Assembly: GCF_902497745.1 (NCBI RefSeq)
Contig: NZ_CABVHJ010000002.1
Span: 186,001-250,000, forward strand
Reading direction: 5' to 3'
DNA: 64,000 nt
Source of the DNA: Pseudomonas fluorescens
GTDB lineage: Bacteria > Pseudomonadota > Gammaproteobacteria > Pseudomonadales > Pseudomonadaceae
The translations under genes and the position numbers were made by a program. Each line of letters starts with the position of its first letter. Positions within the stretch are counted from its first letter, which is position 1. This document shows positions 43,361-52,713 of the stretch, piece after piece. The notes under the pieces were generated by a model. It had not been told where the DNA came from, did not search any database, and saw only the letters and a list, made by a program, of their open reading frames with translations.

Positions 43361-45595
43361 TCAGGCGGGCTGGTTTGAGCGTGTGAGTGGCAGGTTCAGC
43401 CAGCGCCGGCCGGTGGCGTTGGCGACGGCGTTGCCAAGCGCTGCGGCCATCGGCCCCTGGACGATTTCAGCGGCACCGAGGAAGGGTTGTCCCGGCTGGT
43501 CGAGCAAATGCACATCGACTTTTTTCGGCAATTGCGTGAAACGCAAAATCGGATAACCGCTCCAGTCGTAGCTGCGAATGCCCCCCGCGTCGTAGGCGAC
43601 TTTTTCATACAGGGTCCAGCTCGCGGACTGCACAATGCCGCCCTCGACCTGATTGCGCAGGCCGTCGGGGCTGACGATCTGGCCGACATCCACCGCCGTC
43701 ACCACGTGGTCGATGCGGATCTCGCCGGTCTGCGGATGCACGCGAAGTTTCACCGCGATGGCGCAGTAACCCATGATGTTTTTGTAGCGGGCAAAGGCGA
43801 AACCGATACCGGCGCCGGGCTCGCTGTTTTTTTGCGGCCAGCCGATCTCATCACGCACACGTTCCACGACGGCGCGGGCACGAGGGTCGCTGAGATGGGC
43901 CAGACGCAAGGCGACCGCGTCGATGCCGGCCCTGATCGCCAGTTCATCAATGCTCGCCTCGATGGCGAAGATATTGATGTGCGCACCCAGCGAACGCATG
44001 GCCGAGGTGCGAAAGGGCATCTGGGTGACGAAGGTCATGTTGATGCGCGTGGAGTTGAGGTCGTACAGCGGCACCGCGTTGCGATCACCATCGCCTTCGG
44101 GCTGGGCGATCGGCACGGAGGGCGCCGAGGCGAAGGGCCGCGCGAGCAAGCGTGCCGGCAGCAGACGCCCGGCGTTGACGATGCGTTCGTTGTGCGGCGT
44201 GGTCCAGAGTTCGTAGGCCCAGTCCTGCAGGCGGCCCTGGCTAAGGCCAGCGTCGACTTCGGTGACCATCGCCGAGCTGTATGGCTCCCAAAGATTTTCC
44301 TGTTCGCGCATCCATTGCACGCGCACCGGCGTACCGGGCACACGCAGGGCAATCAATGCCGCATCGGCGGCGGCATCATCGGCGCCGTTGTGCCCGTAAC
44401 ACCCTGAGCCTTCGGTATGAATACAGCGCACCCGCTCAGGCGGCAGACCGAGCATTTCGGCAATGCCGGCGCGCAGCGGGTAAACACCTTGGGTGTGGGT
44501 CCACACGGTGAGCGTGCCGTCCTTGAACCAGGCCACCGCACAGGACGGGCCGATCGAGCCATGCATCAAATACTGCTTGGTGACCCGCGCCTGAAAACGC
44601 GTGTCGGCCGCGCCGCTCGGCGTGCCGCTATTGCTGATCGGATAGCGCCGTGAGGGCAGGCGTTTGAGCAGGTCATGAATCTCGCTCGCCTCGGGAATCG
44701 CTTCGCCCTCGCTCCATTGCATCACCTCGTTGGCACGGCGCATGGCTTTGATCGCTTGCCACTCATCACCGGCGACCACCGCCAGATAGTTGCCGTCGCG
44801 GATCACCTTGACCACCCCAGGCAATGCTTCGATGGACGCCGCATCGAATGCTTGCAGCGTGCAGCCCGGACGGGGCGGGCGGATCACCCGCGCATGCAGC
44901 ATCCCCGGCAGGCGCAGGTCCTGGACGAATGCTGCGCCACCGCTGACCTTCGCCGGAATGTCGAGGCGCGGCAACGAATGGCCGATCAGTTTGAAGTCAG
45001 CGGCGGCCATCGCCGGTGACTGCGCCTTGGCATATTTGTGCACATCGACATGTTTGACCGCGTCGGCGTAACTCATCTGCTGGCCGGCCGGGCCTTCGAT
45101 CACAGCGTCGCGGGTGCTCAGTAGTGCTGCATCAACCTGCCAACGGCGCGCGGCGGCCTCGACGAGTATTTCGCGTACCTGCGCGGCGGCGTTATACAAC
45201 GCGGTACCGCTGTCGAAAATGCTGTGGCTGCCGGCGGTGTAGCCTTCGTTAGGTGTCAGCGCGGTGTCGGCGGTGAGCAGATTGATGGAGGTAGCCGGCA
45301 CCTGCAAACGTTCGGCAGCAATTTGCAGCAATGCGGTTTTCACCCCGGTGCCCAATTCGACCTTGCCGGTGTAGACGGTAATGCCGTCGGCGCCGATGCG
45401 GATCCAGGCGTCGAGAAACGGGTTGGTGCGCAGGCTTCCGGGCAGGTCGGGCGCGAGAACCACGGTGCCGAGCGTATCGACTTCCGTATCCGCCAACACA
45501 CGCCGCGCGACCGGCATCAAGGTGAACGCCATCAGCAACGCACCACCGCGCAGAAAGGCGCGTCGGCTCGGCTGCAAACCATTCGATTCACTCAT
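43361..45595 (-). CDS. Periplasmic molybdopterin hydroxylase, large subunit (IorB-like)
   Basis: From ATG 45595 it has 744 residues. It opens with a Tat signal (PSRRAFLRGGALLMAFTLMPVARRVLA), so the folded molybdoenzyme is exported. Xanthine-oxidase-family features in IorB order include VRQPEGDGD-like loops, GCYGHNGADDAAADAA (binding of molybdopterin cytosine dinucleotide) and AGIDAVALRLAHLSDPRARAVVERV. The active-site Glu lies in the C-terminal GAAEIVQGPMAAALGNAV region. It overlaps the 2Fe-2S subunit gene by 4 bp. Likely substrates are N-heterocycles or aldehydes; the exact one cannot be told. Confidence 0.93.
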   Translation of the reverse strand: MSESNGLQPSRRAFLRGGALLMAFTLMPVARRVLADTEVDTLGTVVLAPDLPGSLRTNPFLDAWIRIGADGITVYTGKVELGTGVKTALLQIAAERLQVPATSINLLTADTALTPNEGYTAGSHSIFDSGTALYNAAAQVREILVEAAARRWQVDAALLSTRDAVIEGPAGQQMSYADAVKHVDVHKYAKAQSPAMAAADFKLIGHSLPRLDIPAKVSGGAAFVQDLRLPGMLHARVIRPPRPGCTLQAFDAASIEALPGVVKVIRDGNYLAVVAGDEWQAIKAMRRANEVMQWSEGEAIPEASEIHDLLKRLPSRRYPISNSGTPSGAADTRFQARVTKQYLMHGSIGPSCAVAWFKDGTLTVWTHTQGVYPLRAGIAEMLGLPPERVRCIHTEGSGCYGHNGADDAAADAALIALRVPGTPVRVQWMREQENLWEPYSSAMVTEVDAGLSQGRLQDWAYELWTTPHNERIVNAGRLLPARLLARPFASAPSVPIAQPEGDGDRNAVPLYDLNSTRINMTFVTQMPFRTSAMRSLGAHINIFAIEASIDELAIRAGIDAVALRLAHLSDPRARAVVERVRDEIGWPQKNSEPGAGIGFAFARYKNIMGYCAIAVKLRVHPQTGEIRIDHVVTAVDVGQIVSPDGLRNQVEGGIVQSASWTLYEKVAYDAGGIRSYDWSGYPILRFTQLPKKVDVHLLDQPGQPFLGAAEIVQGPMAAALGNAVANATGRRWLNLPLTRSNQPA

Positions 45596-46065
45596 GTCAG
45601 GCTCCCATTGTCCCCGGCCACCTGTTTGATCGCCTCGATGATCCGCAAATGCGTGCCGCAGCGGCACAGGTTGCTGGCCATGTGCTCGCGAATGGTTGCC
45701 TCATCCGGGTGTCGATTGCGCTCAAGCAACGCCTGCGCGCGCATCAGCATGCCGGCGATGCAGTAGCCGCATTGCGCCGCCTGTTTTTCGATGAACGCGG
45801 CTTGCAAGGGGCCAGGTTTTTCCGCGCTGCCGAGGCTTTCCACGGTGCGGATTTTTTTGCCTTCGAGACCGGCGCAGGGCGTCAGGCAGGCAAACACCGG
45901 TCGATCATCGACGATCACCGTGCAGGCGCCGCATTGGCCGAGACCGCAGCCGTATTTGGCGCCGTTGAGGTTCAAGTGATTGCGCAGCGCGTACAGCAGC
46001 GGCATGTCCGGCTCCAGCTCAAGCGGTTGCGCGGCTCCGTTGACGTTGAGGGTGATCTGGCTCAT
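45592..46065 (-). CDS. 2Fe-2S subunit of the molybdenum hydroxylase (IorA-like)
   Basis: This 157-residue protein has the plant-type [2Fe-2S] ligands C40, C45, C48 and C60 (GCGLGQCGACTVIV..VFAC). The second cluster is in QCGYCIAGMLMRAQALL..SNLCRCG. This two-cluster small subunit passes electrons from the Mo site. It overlaps the cytochrome gene by 4 bp upstream and the large-subunit gene by 4 bp downstream. It carries no signal peptide and presumably rides with the Tat-exported large subunit. Confidence 0.96.
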   Translation of the reverse strand: MSQITLNVNGAAQPLELEPDMPLLYALRNHLNLNGAKYGCGLGQCGACTVIVDDRPVFACLTPCAGLEGKKIRTVESLGSAEKPGPLQAAFIEKQAAQCGYCIAGMLMRAQALLERNRHPDEATIREHMASNLCRCGTHLRIIEAIKQVAGDNGSLT

Positions 46066-47342
46066 TTCGTCTCCTGACGTAACGCTTCAATAGTGGAAGA
46101 GAGGTCGGCCCACGGTTGATCAGGGCTGGCTTGCTGACGCAGATACGCGGCCAGTGCGCCGAGTTGCGCGTTGTCGAGGCTGGCGGCGAATGCAGGCATC
46201 AGAGGGCCGGGCGATCCTGGCGTGGCGGGCAAGCCTTCAAGTACGGTTTTGAGGAAGTTGCGCGAACTGGCCGCTTGCAACGCCGAAGTGTTTTGCAACG
46301 CCGGGCGACCATCGATGGTGCGCATCGGCGCCGCTGGGGAATGGCAACCGGCGCAGGCGCTGCTGAAGAGCAGGGCGCCGGTCGAGTGGTCTGCCGGCTC
46401 ACTGGCAGGCGTCTTCGGTGTTGTCTCTGTCACCGAAGGCGGGTTTTCCAGGCTGAGCAAATACTCGGCAATCGCCTCGGCTTCACTGGCGGGCAAGCGG
46501 GCCAGACTCAAGCTGACCGGACGCATAGGGCCGGTGGGTGTGCCGTGGCCATCGACGATCTCGGCGCGCAGATAGCCCACCAGTTGCTCACGACTCCACG
46601 GGTTGCCGCGCTGGCCCATACCGACCAGCGCGGGCGCTTGCCAGCCATCGACGCTGCCGCCCTGCAAATAGTCCGAGGATTTTTCCGCGCCGATCAGGTT
46701 CAGTGGCGAATGGCAGCCGGCGCAGTGCCCCGGGCCGTCGACCAGATAACGCCCTCGATTCCATGCCTCGCTACGTCCCGCCAGCGGCGTCAGCGGCTCA
46801 CCGTGCAGGAACAGCAGGTTCCAAAACGCCACCAACGGACGAATGTTCATCGGAAAATTCATCTGGTTCTGCTCGGCCGGCGCGTGCACGGCGGGGCCGC
46901 TCATCAAGTAGGCGTAGGCGTCGGCGATGTCTGCTGCGCTCATGCGCCGGTAGTGCACGTAGGGGAACGCCGGATAGAGCAAGTGACCATCGCGAGCAAT
47001 GCCCTGACGCATCGCCCGCTCGAAGGCCGGCAGTGACCATTGGCCGATACCGGTCTCTACGTCCGGGGTGATGTTGGTGCTGTACAGCGTGCCGAACGGC
47101 GTTACCAGCGGCAGCCCGCCGGCCAGATATTCGCCACCGGGGCGGGTATGGCAGACCGCACAATCGCCGGCCTCGACCACCCGCGCCCCGCGTTGCAACT
47201 GCGAGGTGTCGAACATCGTCGGGCGCTCGATCGGCGCAATTGCCGGGCGCCACATCAGCCAAACGGCGCCGATCAGACCGAGCACAGCGACGACTGCCAC
47301 GCTGATCCATAGCGTTCTGGACTTCAGTAAAGAGCTGTTCAT
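46062..47342 (-). CDS. Membrane-bound tri-haem cytochrome c electron acceptor
   Basis: This 426-residue protein has one N-terminal helix (LWISVAVVAVLGLIGAVWLMW, about 11-31) that anchors or exports it. Three CxxCH haem sites follow: C61-H65 (CAVCH), C207-H211 (CAGCH) and C330-H334 (CAGCH). The layout matches the cytochrome subunit of acetic-acid-type alcohol dehydrogenases and of molybdenum hydroxylases. It should accept electrons from the IorAB pair at the outer face of the inner membrane and pass them to the respiratory chain. It is the first gene of the three-gene operon, which is unusual since the acceptor often comes last. Confidence 0.94.
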   Translation of the reverse strand: MNSSLLKSRTLWISVAVVAVLGLIGAVWLMWRPAIAPIERPTMFDTSQLQRGARVVEAGDCAVCHTRPGGEYLAGGLPLVTPFGTLYSTNITPDVETGIGQWSLPAFERAMRQGIARDGHLLYPAFPYVHYRRMSAADIADAYAYLMSGPAVHAPAEQNQMNFPMNIRPLVAFWNLLFLHGEPLTPLAGRSEAWNRGRYLVDGPGHCAGCHSPLNLIGAEKSSDYLQGGSVDGWQAPALVGMGQRGNPWSREQLVGYLRAEIVDGHGTPTGPMRPVSLSLARLPASEAEAIAEYLLSLENPPSVTETTPKTPASEPADHSTGALLFSSACAGCHSPAAPMRTIDGRPALQNTSALQAASSRNFLKTVLEGLPATPGSPGPLMPAFAASLDNAQLGALAAYLRQQASPDQPWADLSSTIEALRQETK

Positions 47343-47637
47343 GGCACGGAGAAAAACGCGGCAGGCAATGGCAGAACGGATCGGATACGGGTCATGACAA
47401 CGCTCCTTGTAACAGCCGGGGAAGGGCGCCGATGGGGACGACGGCGCCAGGGGCCAAAGCGTAGAGAAACCGTCTGCGCGGGAGAATCAGCGGCCCACGC
47501 AACAGCGCGTTGCGCGAGAAGCAACGCCCGCGCCGTTGCGCAGGACGCATCAGTGCATTGCCCGCCGCGTGGATTCTGCACGTCGACACAGGGCCGTAGC
47601 CTTGGCCGCACTTTCCTGAACTCAATGAGGTGTCATC

Positions 47638-48837
47638 ATGCTCACGGGCAATCCGGCCGTTGCGGCGAATGCCGAACAGCCAACTTCACTGTCCGGCCTG
47701 ATGGTCGCGTTCCTGGCATTCTGCTGTGGCGCGGTCGTGGCCAATCTTTATTACGCGCAGCCGATCGTCGAACTGATTGCACCGCAGATCGGTCTGTCCA
47801 GCGCCAATGCCAGCCTGATCGTTTCGCTGACGCAGTTTGGTTACGCGCTGGGCCTGTTGCTGCTGGTACCGCTGGCCGACCTGATGGAAAACCGCCGGCT
47901 GGTGGTCGGTTTCACCCTGGCGGCGAGCGTCACGCTGTTGTGCGCCGGCCTGACTCATTCGCCGTCGATGTTCCTGGTGTTGTCTTTGCTCATCGGTCTG
48001 ACGTCGGTGGCTGTGCAGATCCTCGTGCCGCTGGCGGCGCACCTGGCGCCCGAGGCCAGCCGTGGCCGCGTTGTCGGCAATATCATGAGCGGTTTGTTGC
48101 TGGGCATTCTGTTGTCACGGCCACTGTCGAGCCTGTTGGTTGAAGTGTTCGGCTGGCGTGGGGTGTTTTACAGCGCGGCGGCCCTGATGGCGGTCATCGC
48201 GCTGATCACTGCAGTGGCGCTGCCGCGTCGGCTGCCGACACATAAAGCCACCTATGCTGCGCTGATCGGTTCGGTGTTTGCCTTGGCCCGGCGCTATCCA
48301 CTGTTGCGTCAGCGCTCGCTGTATCAAGGGCTGCTGTTTGCCAGTTTCAGCCTGTTCTGGACCCTCGCACCAATTGAACTGATGCGTCACCACGGCTTCA
48401 CTCAGGCACAGGTGGCGATCTTCGCGCTGGTCGGTGCGGTGGGTGCCATTGCGGCGCCGATTGCCGGGCGTCTGGCCGATGCCGGGCATGGTCGTCGCGG
48501 CACGCTGGTAGCACTGTTGCTGGCACCGGTTTCGCTGTTGATCGCCGCGCTCCCGGGCAGCGGTTATGTCTGGCTGGTGGTGTGCGCGGTGCTGCTGGAT
48601 TTCGCCGTGCAATTGAACATGGTGCTCGGCCAGCGTGAGGTCTACGCCCTTGATCCTCACAGCCGTGCGCGTCTTAACGCGGTGTACATGACCAGTATTT
48701 TCGTCGGCGGCGCGCTGGGGTCGCTGGTTGCAAGCCCGTTGTACGAGCATTTCGGCTGGAACCTGTCCGCCGTCGCGGTGGCGCTGCTGCCAGCGCTCGC
48801 GCTCGGGTTGTTCCTGAGCCGCAAGGCCGATGTCTGA
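47638..48837 (+). CDS. MFS transporter (YgaY/Bcr-like)
   Basis: This 399-residue, 12-helix protein has VANLYYAQPIVELIAPQIGLSSANASLIVSLTQFGYALGLLLLVPLADLMENRRLV and a central RGVFYSAAALMAVIALIT region, typical of drug-efflux-like MFS proteins. It diverges from the molybdenum-hydroxylase operon. The 295-bp gap 47343-47637 has no recognised element. It is followed by a LysR gene on the same strand; the two may form a unit (95 bp apart). Confidence 0.92.
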   Translation: MLTGNPAVAANAEQPTSLSGLMVAFLAFCCGAVVANLYYAQPIVELIAPQIGLSSANASLIVSLTQFGYALGLLLLVPLADLMENRRLVVGFTLAASVTLLCAGLTHSPSMFLVLSLLIGLTSVAVQILVPLAAHLAPEASRGRVVGNIMSGLLLGILLSRPLSSLLVEVFGWRGVFYSAAALMAVIALITAVALPRRLPTHKATYAALIGSVFALARRYPLLRQRSLYQGLLFASFSLFWTLAPIELMRHHGFTQAQVAIFALVGAVGAIAAPIAGRLADAGHGRRGTLVALLLAPVSLLIAALPGSGYVWLVVCAVLLDFAVQLNMVLGQREVYALDPHSRARLNAVYMTSIFVGGALGSLVASPLYEHFGWNLSAVAVALLPALALGLFLSRKADV

Positions 48838-48931
48838 ACATCCGGCAACTGCGGGCGAGCACGGCGGTACAAGACGTCGGGGGAACAGTGATGCACAATC
48901 ATCCGCGTTCCCTATCGACCGGACCCCGCTT

Positions 48932-49855
48932 ATGGACAAGTTGCTGGCACTGAAGATGTTTGTGGAAACCGTGCGCTGCGGGGGCTATTCCTCGGCAGCG
49001 CGCAAACTCGGGATATCAACGTCGTCAGTGACACGGCAAGTGGCCGGGCTGGAGCACGAGCTGGGCGCGAGCCTGCTCAATCGCACCACGCGCAACACCA
49101 GCGTGACCGTTGCCGGCCAGACCTATTTCGAAAAAGCCGTGGCGATTCTCGACGCGATCGACGAAGCCGATGCTGTCGTCGCCGATCGTGGCGCCGAAGC
49201 GCAGGGCCGTCTGCGCATCAGCGTGCCGGTGGAGTTCGGGCGGCGCCTGATCGCGCCGCACCTGAGCCGCTTGCTGGAGCGGCATCCGGGTCTGGAGATC
49301 AGTCTGTCGCTAAGCGATCAGGTCAGCGACCTGCTCAGCGAGCAGATCGATGTTTCCGTGCGGCTCGGATCGTCGGTGGTCAGTGAAGACATCGTCAGCA
49401 AACGCGTGGGGCAGTTCGAACGCTGGGTGGTGGCCAGTCCGGATTATCTGGCGCGTAGCGCGGCGCTCTGCCATCCACGGGATTTGCTGGAGCATCAATG
49501 CCTGCGTTTCGATTACGGCGGCCCCCACCAGCACTGGACCTTTCAGAATGAAGACACGCCCATTCAGCTCAACGTCCATGGGCGCCTGCAAAGCAACAAC
49601 GCCGACATCCTGCGCGAAGCAGCCATCGGCGGCGGCGGGGTGACGCTGCTGGCCGACTGGCTGGTCCGCGACGACGTCGCATCCGGCCGACTGACCCGCT
49701 TGCTTGAGCACTACGAGGTCAATCCCGGCAGTGCCAGCACCTGCATCAACGCGTTGTATTTACCCAATCACCGTGGGTCGAGCCGGATCAATGTGTTTAT
49801 CGATTTTCTGGTGGAGATTCTCAGCCCGGCGCCCGCGACCACGCCCGCAGCGTGA
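48932..49855 (+). CDS. LysR-family transcriptional regulator
   Basis: From ATG 48932 it has 307 residues; the frame extends to 48830 but that part overlaps the MFS stop and lacks HTH features. The HTH is MDKLLALKMFVETVRCGGYSSAARKLGISTSSVTRQVAGLE with LLNRTTRNTSVTVAG. The effector domain follows. It is same strand as the MFS gene, convergent with xylH. It probably controls the MFS gene or a distant target. Confidence 0.92.
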   Translation: MDKLLALKMFVETVRCGGYSSAARKLGISTSSVTRQVAGLEHELGASLLNRTTRNTSVTVAGQTYFEKAVAILDAIDEADAVVADRGAEAQGRLRISVPVEFGRRLIAPHLSRLLERHPGLEISLSLSDQVSDLLSEQIDVSVRLGSSVVSEDIVSKRVGQFERWVVASPDYLARSAALCHPRDLLEHQCLRFDYGGPHQHWTFQNEDTPIQLNVHGRLQSNNADILREAAIGGGGVTLLADWLVRDDVASGRLTRLLEHYEVNPGSASTCINALYLPNHRGSSRINVFIDFLVEILSPAPATTPAA

Positions 49856-49865
49856 TGCTTGCGGC

Positions 49866-51002
49866 TCAACGGCGCCCGGTCCGCGTACTGACATCCACCC
49901 AAACCGCCAACACCAGAATGCTGCCCTTGACGATCATCTGCCAGTAACTGTCGACATCGAGCATCGACATGCCGTTGTCCAGACTGGTGATGACCAGCGC
50001 GCCGAGGAGGGCGCCGTACACCGTGCCGGAGCCGCCGCGCATGGAGGTGCCGCCGATAAAGCACGCGGCGATGGCGTCGAGTTCGCCCATGCTGCCGGCC
50101 GAGGGCGAACCGGCGGCGAGGCGCGCAGTGTTGACCACGCCGGCGAGGGCGCACATCACGCCCATGATCCCGAAGATCCACAGTTTCACGGCTTGCACAT
50201 TGATCCCGGACAGGCGCGTCGCTTCCATATTGCTGCCCACGGCATAGACGCGCCGACCGAACACGGTCTGACTGGTGACGTAGCTGAACACGCCCAGCAA
50301 AACCAGCAGCAACAAGACCGGCACGGGAATGCCGTCGTAGCTGTTCAGCGTCTGCACGAAACCGGCGAGCACAGCTCCGATCACCAACACGCGGATGACG
50401 TCACGCACCAACGAATGCGCCGCGAGGCCGTGAAGAGCGCGATTACGCCGTTGTTTCCAGGTCAGGAACACGGTCAGCGCAAACAGCAGGATGCCCAGAC
50501 CGGTGCCGATTGCGTGGGGCAAGTAACCCTGGCCAATGTAAACCAGCTCCGGCGATACCGGTGCGATGGTTGTGCCGCCGGTAATCCCCAGTAAAATCCC
50601 GCGAAAAGCCAGCATGCCGCCCAGGCCGACGATGAACGAGGGGATGCGCAGGTAAGCCGTCATGTAGCCGTTGGCGAGGCCGATCATCAGGCCACACAAG
50701 GCGACCAGACTCAGGTTCGCCAACAGCGGAATGTGGTAGACCACATCAAGAATCGCCGCGAGGCCGCCGAGCAGGCCGAGCAATGAACCGACCGATAAAT
50801 CGATCTCGCCGCTGATGATTACCAGCACCATGCCGCAGGCGAGAATGCCGGTAATCGACATTTGCCGCAGCAGATTGGAAAGGTTGCGCGGGGTCAGAAA
50901 TCCGCCCTCGGTCTGCCAGCTGAAGAACAGCCAGATCAGCACCACGGCAAACACCAGCGCGAGCATTTTGTAGCGGGTGAACAGTTGTTTGACCTGATTC
51001 AT
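49866..51002 (-). CDS. xylH: Xylose ABC transporter permease
   Basis: This 378-residue protein has about ten helices in the RbsC/XylH order. GMVLVIISGEIDLSVGSLLGLLGG and GRRVYAVGSNMEATRLSGINVQAVK are the sugar-permease signatures. It forms the pore for the XylF-XylG system. It abuts xylG (1 bp) and ends the xylA-xylF-xylG-xylH unit, converging on a LysR gene. No xylB follows. Confidence 0.95.
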   Translation of the reverse strand: MNQVKQLFTRYKMLALVFAVVLIWLFFSWQTEGGFLTPRNLSNLLRQMSITGILACGMVLVIISGEIDLSVGSLLGLLGGLAAILDVVYHIPLLANLSLVALCGLMIGLANGYMTAYLRIPSFIVGLGGMLAFRGILLGITGGTTIAPVSPELVYIGQGYLPHAIGTGLGILLFALTVFLTWKQRRNRALHGLAAHSLVRDVIRVLVIGAVLAGFVQTLNSYDGIPVPVLLLLVLLGVFSYVTSQTVFGRRVYAVGSNMEATRLSGINVQAVKLWIFGIMGVMCALAGVVNTARLAAGSPSAGSMGELDAIAACFIGGTSMRGGSGTVYGALLGALVITSLDNGMSMLDVDSYWQMIVKGSILVLAVWVDVSTRTGRR

Positions 51003-52559
51003 TTACGCGGATTTCCGATCATTATTGTTATGGCTGCCAGGCTGGCTGAGGGCAGCGGCGAGCACCTGTTCCTGGGTAAGTTCATGGTTGATGAAGTCGC
51101 CCCGCAACTGGCCTTCGCCGATCACTAGCACGCGGTCGGACACGCCGAGCACTTCGGCCAGCTCCGACGAGACCATGATGATCGACACGCCGGCGGCGGC
51201 CAGCGCACCCATCAACTTGTAGATTTCGTATTTGGCGCCGACATCCACGCCTCGGGTCGGCTCATCGAGAATCAGCACCCGGGGTTTGGCCAGCAGCATC
51301 TTAGCCAGAACGGCTTTTTGTTGATTGCCACCCGACAGGCTGGTGATCGGTAGAAAAGGGCTGGAGGTCTTGAGGTGCAGGCGCGAGATTTCCTTATCGA
51401 TGCTGCCCAGTTCGGCTTCGGCATCGATGCGGGTCAGCTTCGAGTAGTTGTCCAGCACGGCGAGGGTGATGTTCTGGCCGACGCCCAGGTCCGGAATGAT
51501 GCCTTGGCGCTTGCGGTCCTCCGGCACCAAACACAGGCCGGCACGGATGGACTTGAGCGGCGTTCGGGTGTCGATGGGTTGGCCATCGAGCCAGACTTCG
51601 CCCTCATGACGGCCGGGGTAAGCGCCGTACAGCGCGGTCACCAGTTCGGTACGGCCCGCGCCGACCAGCCCAGCGATGCCAAGGATCTCGCCGCGTTTGA
51701 GCACAAAGGAAATATCGTCGACCCGTTTACGCTTGGGGTTGTCGACGTCGTAGCAGGTGATGTGCCGGGCCTCGAAAATGACCTCGCCAACGTCGTGGGG
51801 TTCGGTGGGATAGAGGTTGCTCATTTCCCGCCCGACCATCTGCGTGATGATCTGCGCAATATCCATGTCGGCCATGGCGGTGGTGGCGATGTGTTTGCCG
51901 TCGCGAATCACCGAAATGGTGTCGCACACGGCGGCCACTTCATCGAGCTTGTGCGAGATGTAGACGCAGGCAACGCCTTTGGCTTTGAGATCGCGGATGA
52001 TGTCCAGCAATACCTCGATTTCCGAACGGCTCAAGGCTGATGAAGGCTCGTCGAGGATCAGCAGGCGGGCTTTTTTGTTCAGGGCCTTGGCGATTTCCAC
52101 CAGTTGCTGATAGCCACCGCCGTACTGCGAAACCGGCAGCGAGACGTTCATGTCGGGGACTTTCAATTCGCGCATCAGCGCTTCGGCGCGGTGGATCATT
52201 GCCGGGTAATTCATGCGTCCGCCGGGCAGCGTCAGTTCGTGGCCCATGAAAATGTTTTCGGCCACCGACAGGTCGGGCACCAGCGTCAGTTCCTGGTGAA
52301 TGATGACGATGCCGGCAGCTTCCGTTTCGCTGATCGATTGCGCCCTGAGCGGTTGCCCGTCCCAGAGGATTTCACCGTCCCAGGTGCCGTGGGGGTAGAC
52401 CGCCGAAAGGATCTTCATCAGCGTGGATTTGCCGGCGCCATTCTCGCCGCACAGGCCAACGCACTCGCCGGGTCTGACCTTGATGTCGATGCCGTTGAGC
52501 GCTTTGACACCGCCGAAGGTTTTGACAATGCCGTTCATTTGCAGCAGATAGTCGGACAT
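51003..52559 (-). CDS. xylG: Xylose ABC transporter ATPase (two ABC domains)
   Basis: This 518-residue protein fuses two nucleotide-binding domains. The first has Walker [10 protein letters not shown] and an unusual signature [17 protein letters not shown]. The second has GLVGAGRTE (degenerate Walker A) and [16 protein letters not shown]. This is the standard layout for XylG/RbsA. The upstream 150 bp to xylF contain an inverted REP pair. It works with xylF and xylH in D-xylose import. Confidence 0.96.
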   Translation of the reverse strand: MSDYLLQMNGIVKTFGGVKALNGIDIKVRPGECVGLCGENGAGKSTLMKILSAVYPHGTWDGEILWDGQPLRAQSISETEAAGIVIIHQELTLVPDLSVAENIFMGHELTLPGGRMNYPAMIHRAEALMRELKVPDMNVSLPVSQYGGGYQQLVEIAKALNKKARLLILDEPSSALSRSEIEVLLDIIRDLKAKGVACVYISHKLDEVAAVCDTISVIRDGKHIATTAMADMDIAQIITQMVGREMSNLYPTEPHDVGEVIFEARHITCYDVDNPKRKRVDDISFVLKRGEILGIAGLVGAGRTELVTALYGAYPGRHEGEVWLDGQPIDTRTPLKSIRAGLCLVPEDRKRQGIIPDLGVGQNITLAVLDNYSKLTRIDAEAELGSIDKEISRLHLKTSSPFLPITSLSGGNQQKAVLAKMLLAKPRVLILDEPTRGVDVGAKYEIYKLMGALAAAGVSIIMVSSELAEVLGVSDRVLVIGEGQLRGDFINHELTQEQVLAAALSQPGSHNNNDRKSA

Positions 52560-52598
52560 GGGCAGGGCTCGTATATCAAAGACTCACACACCACGAAA

Positions 52599-52693
52599 CC
52601 TGTGGGAGTGAGCTTTCTCGCGAAAGCGGTGGTTCAGCTGGCATCGATACTGAATGTGCTGCCGTCTTCGCGAGCAAGCTCGCTCCCACAAGG
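52599..52693. repeat. Inverted REP pair (Pseudomonas BIME) inside the xyl operon
   Basis: CCTGTGGGAGTGAGCTTTCT followed by CGCGAAAGCGG, then the inverse copy CGCGAGCAAGCTCGCTCCCA ending in CAAGGG. This is the classic Pseudomonas repetitive extragenic palindrome (GTGGGAGCnnGCTTGCTCGCG type) in two opposed copies. It lies between xylF and xylG and may set the xylF/xylG mRNA ratio by forming a stable hairpin. Confidence 0.88.
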
Positions 52694-52713
52694 GTTTTTC
52701 GCATTACCGGAGA

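Noticed and set aside
47392..47625. 77-residue minus-strand frame upstream of the cytochrome gene
   Set aside because: Arg/Cys-rich composition, no domain and no convincing ribosome site; treated as non-coding.
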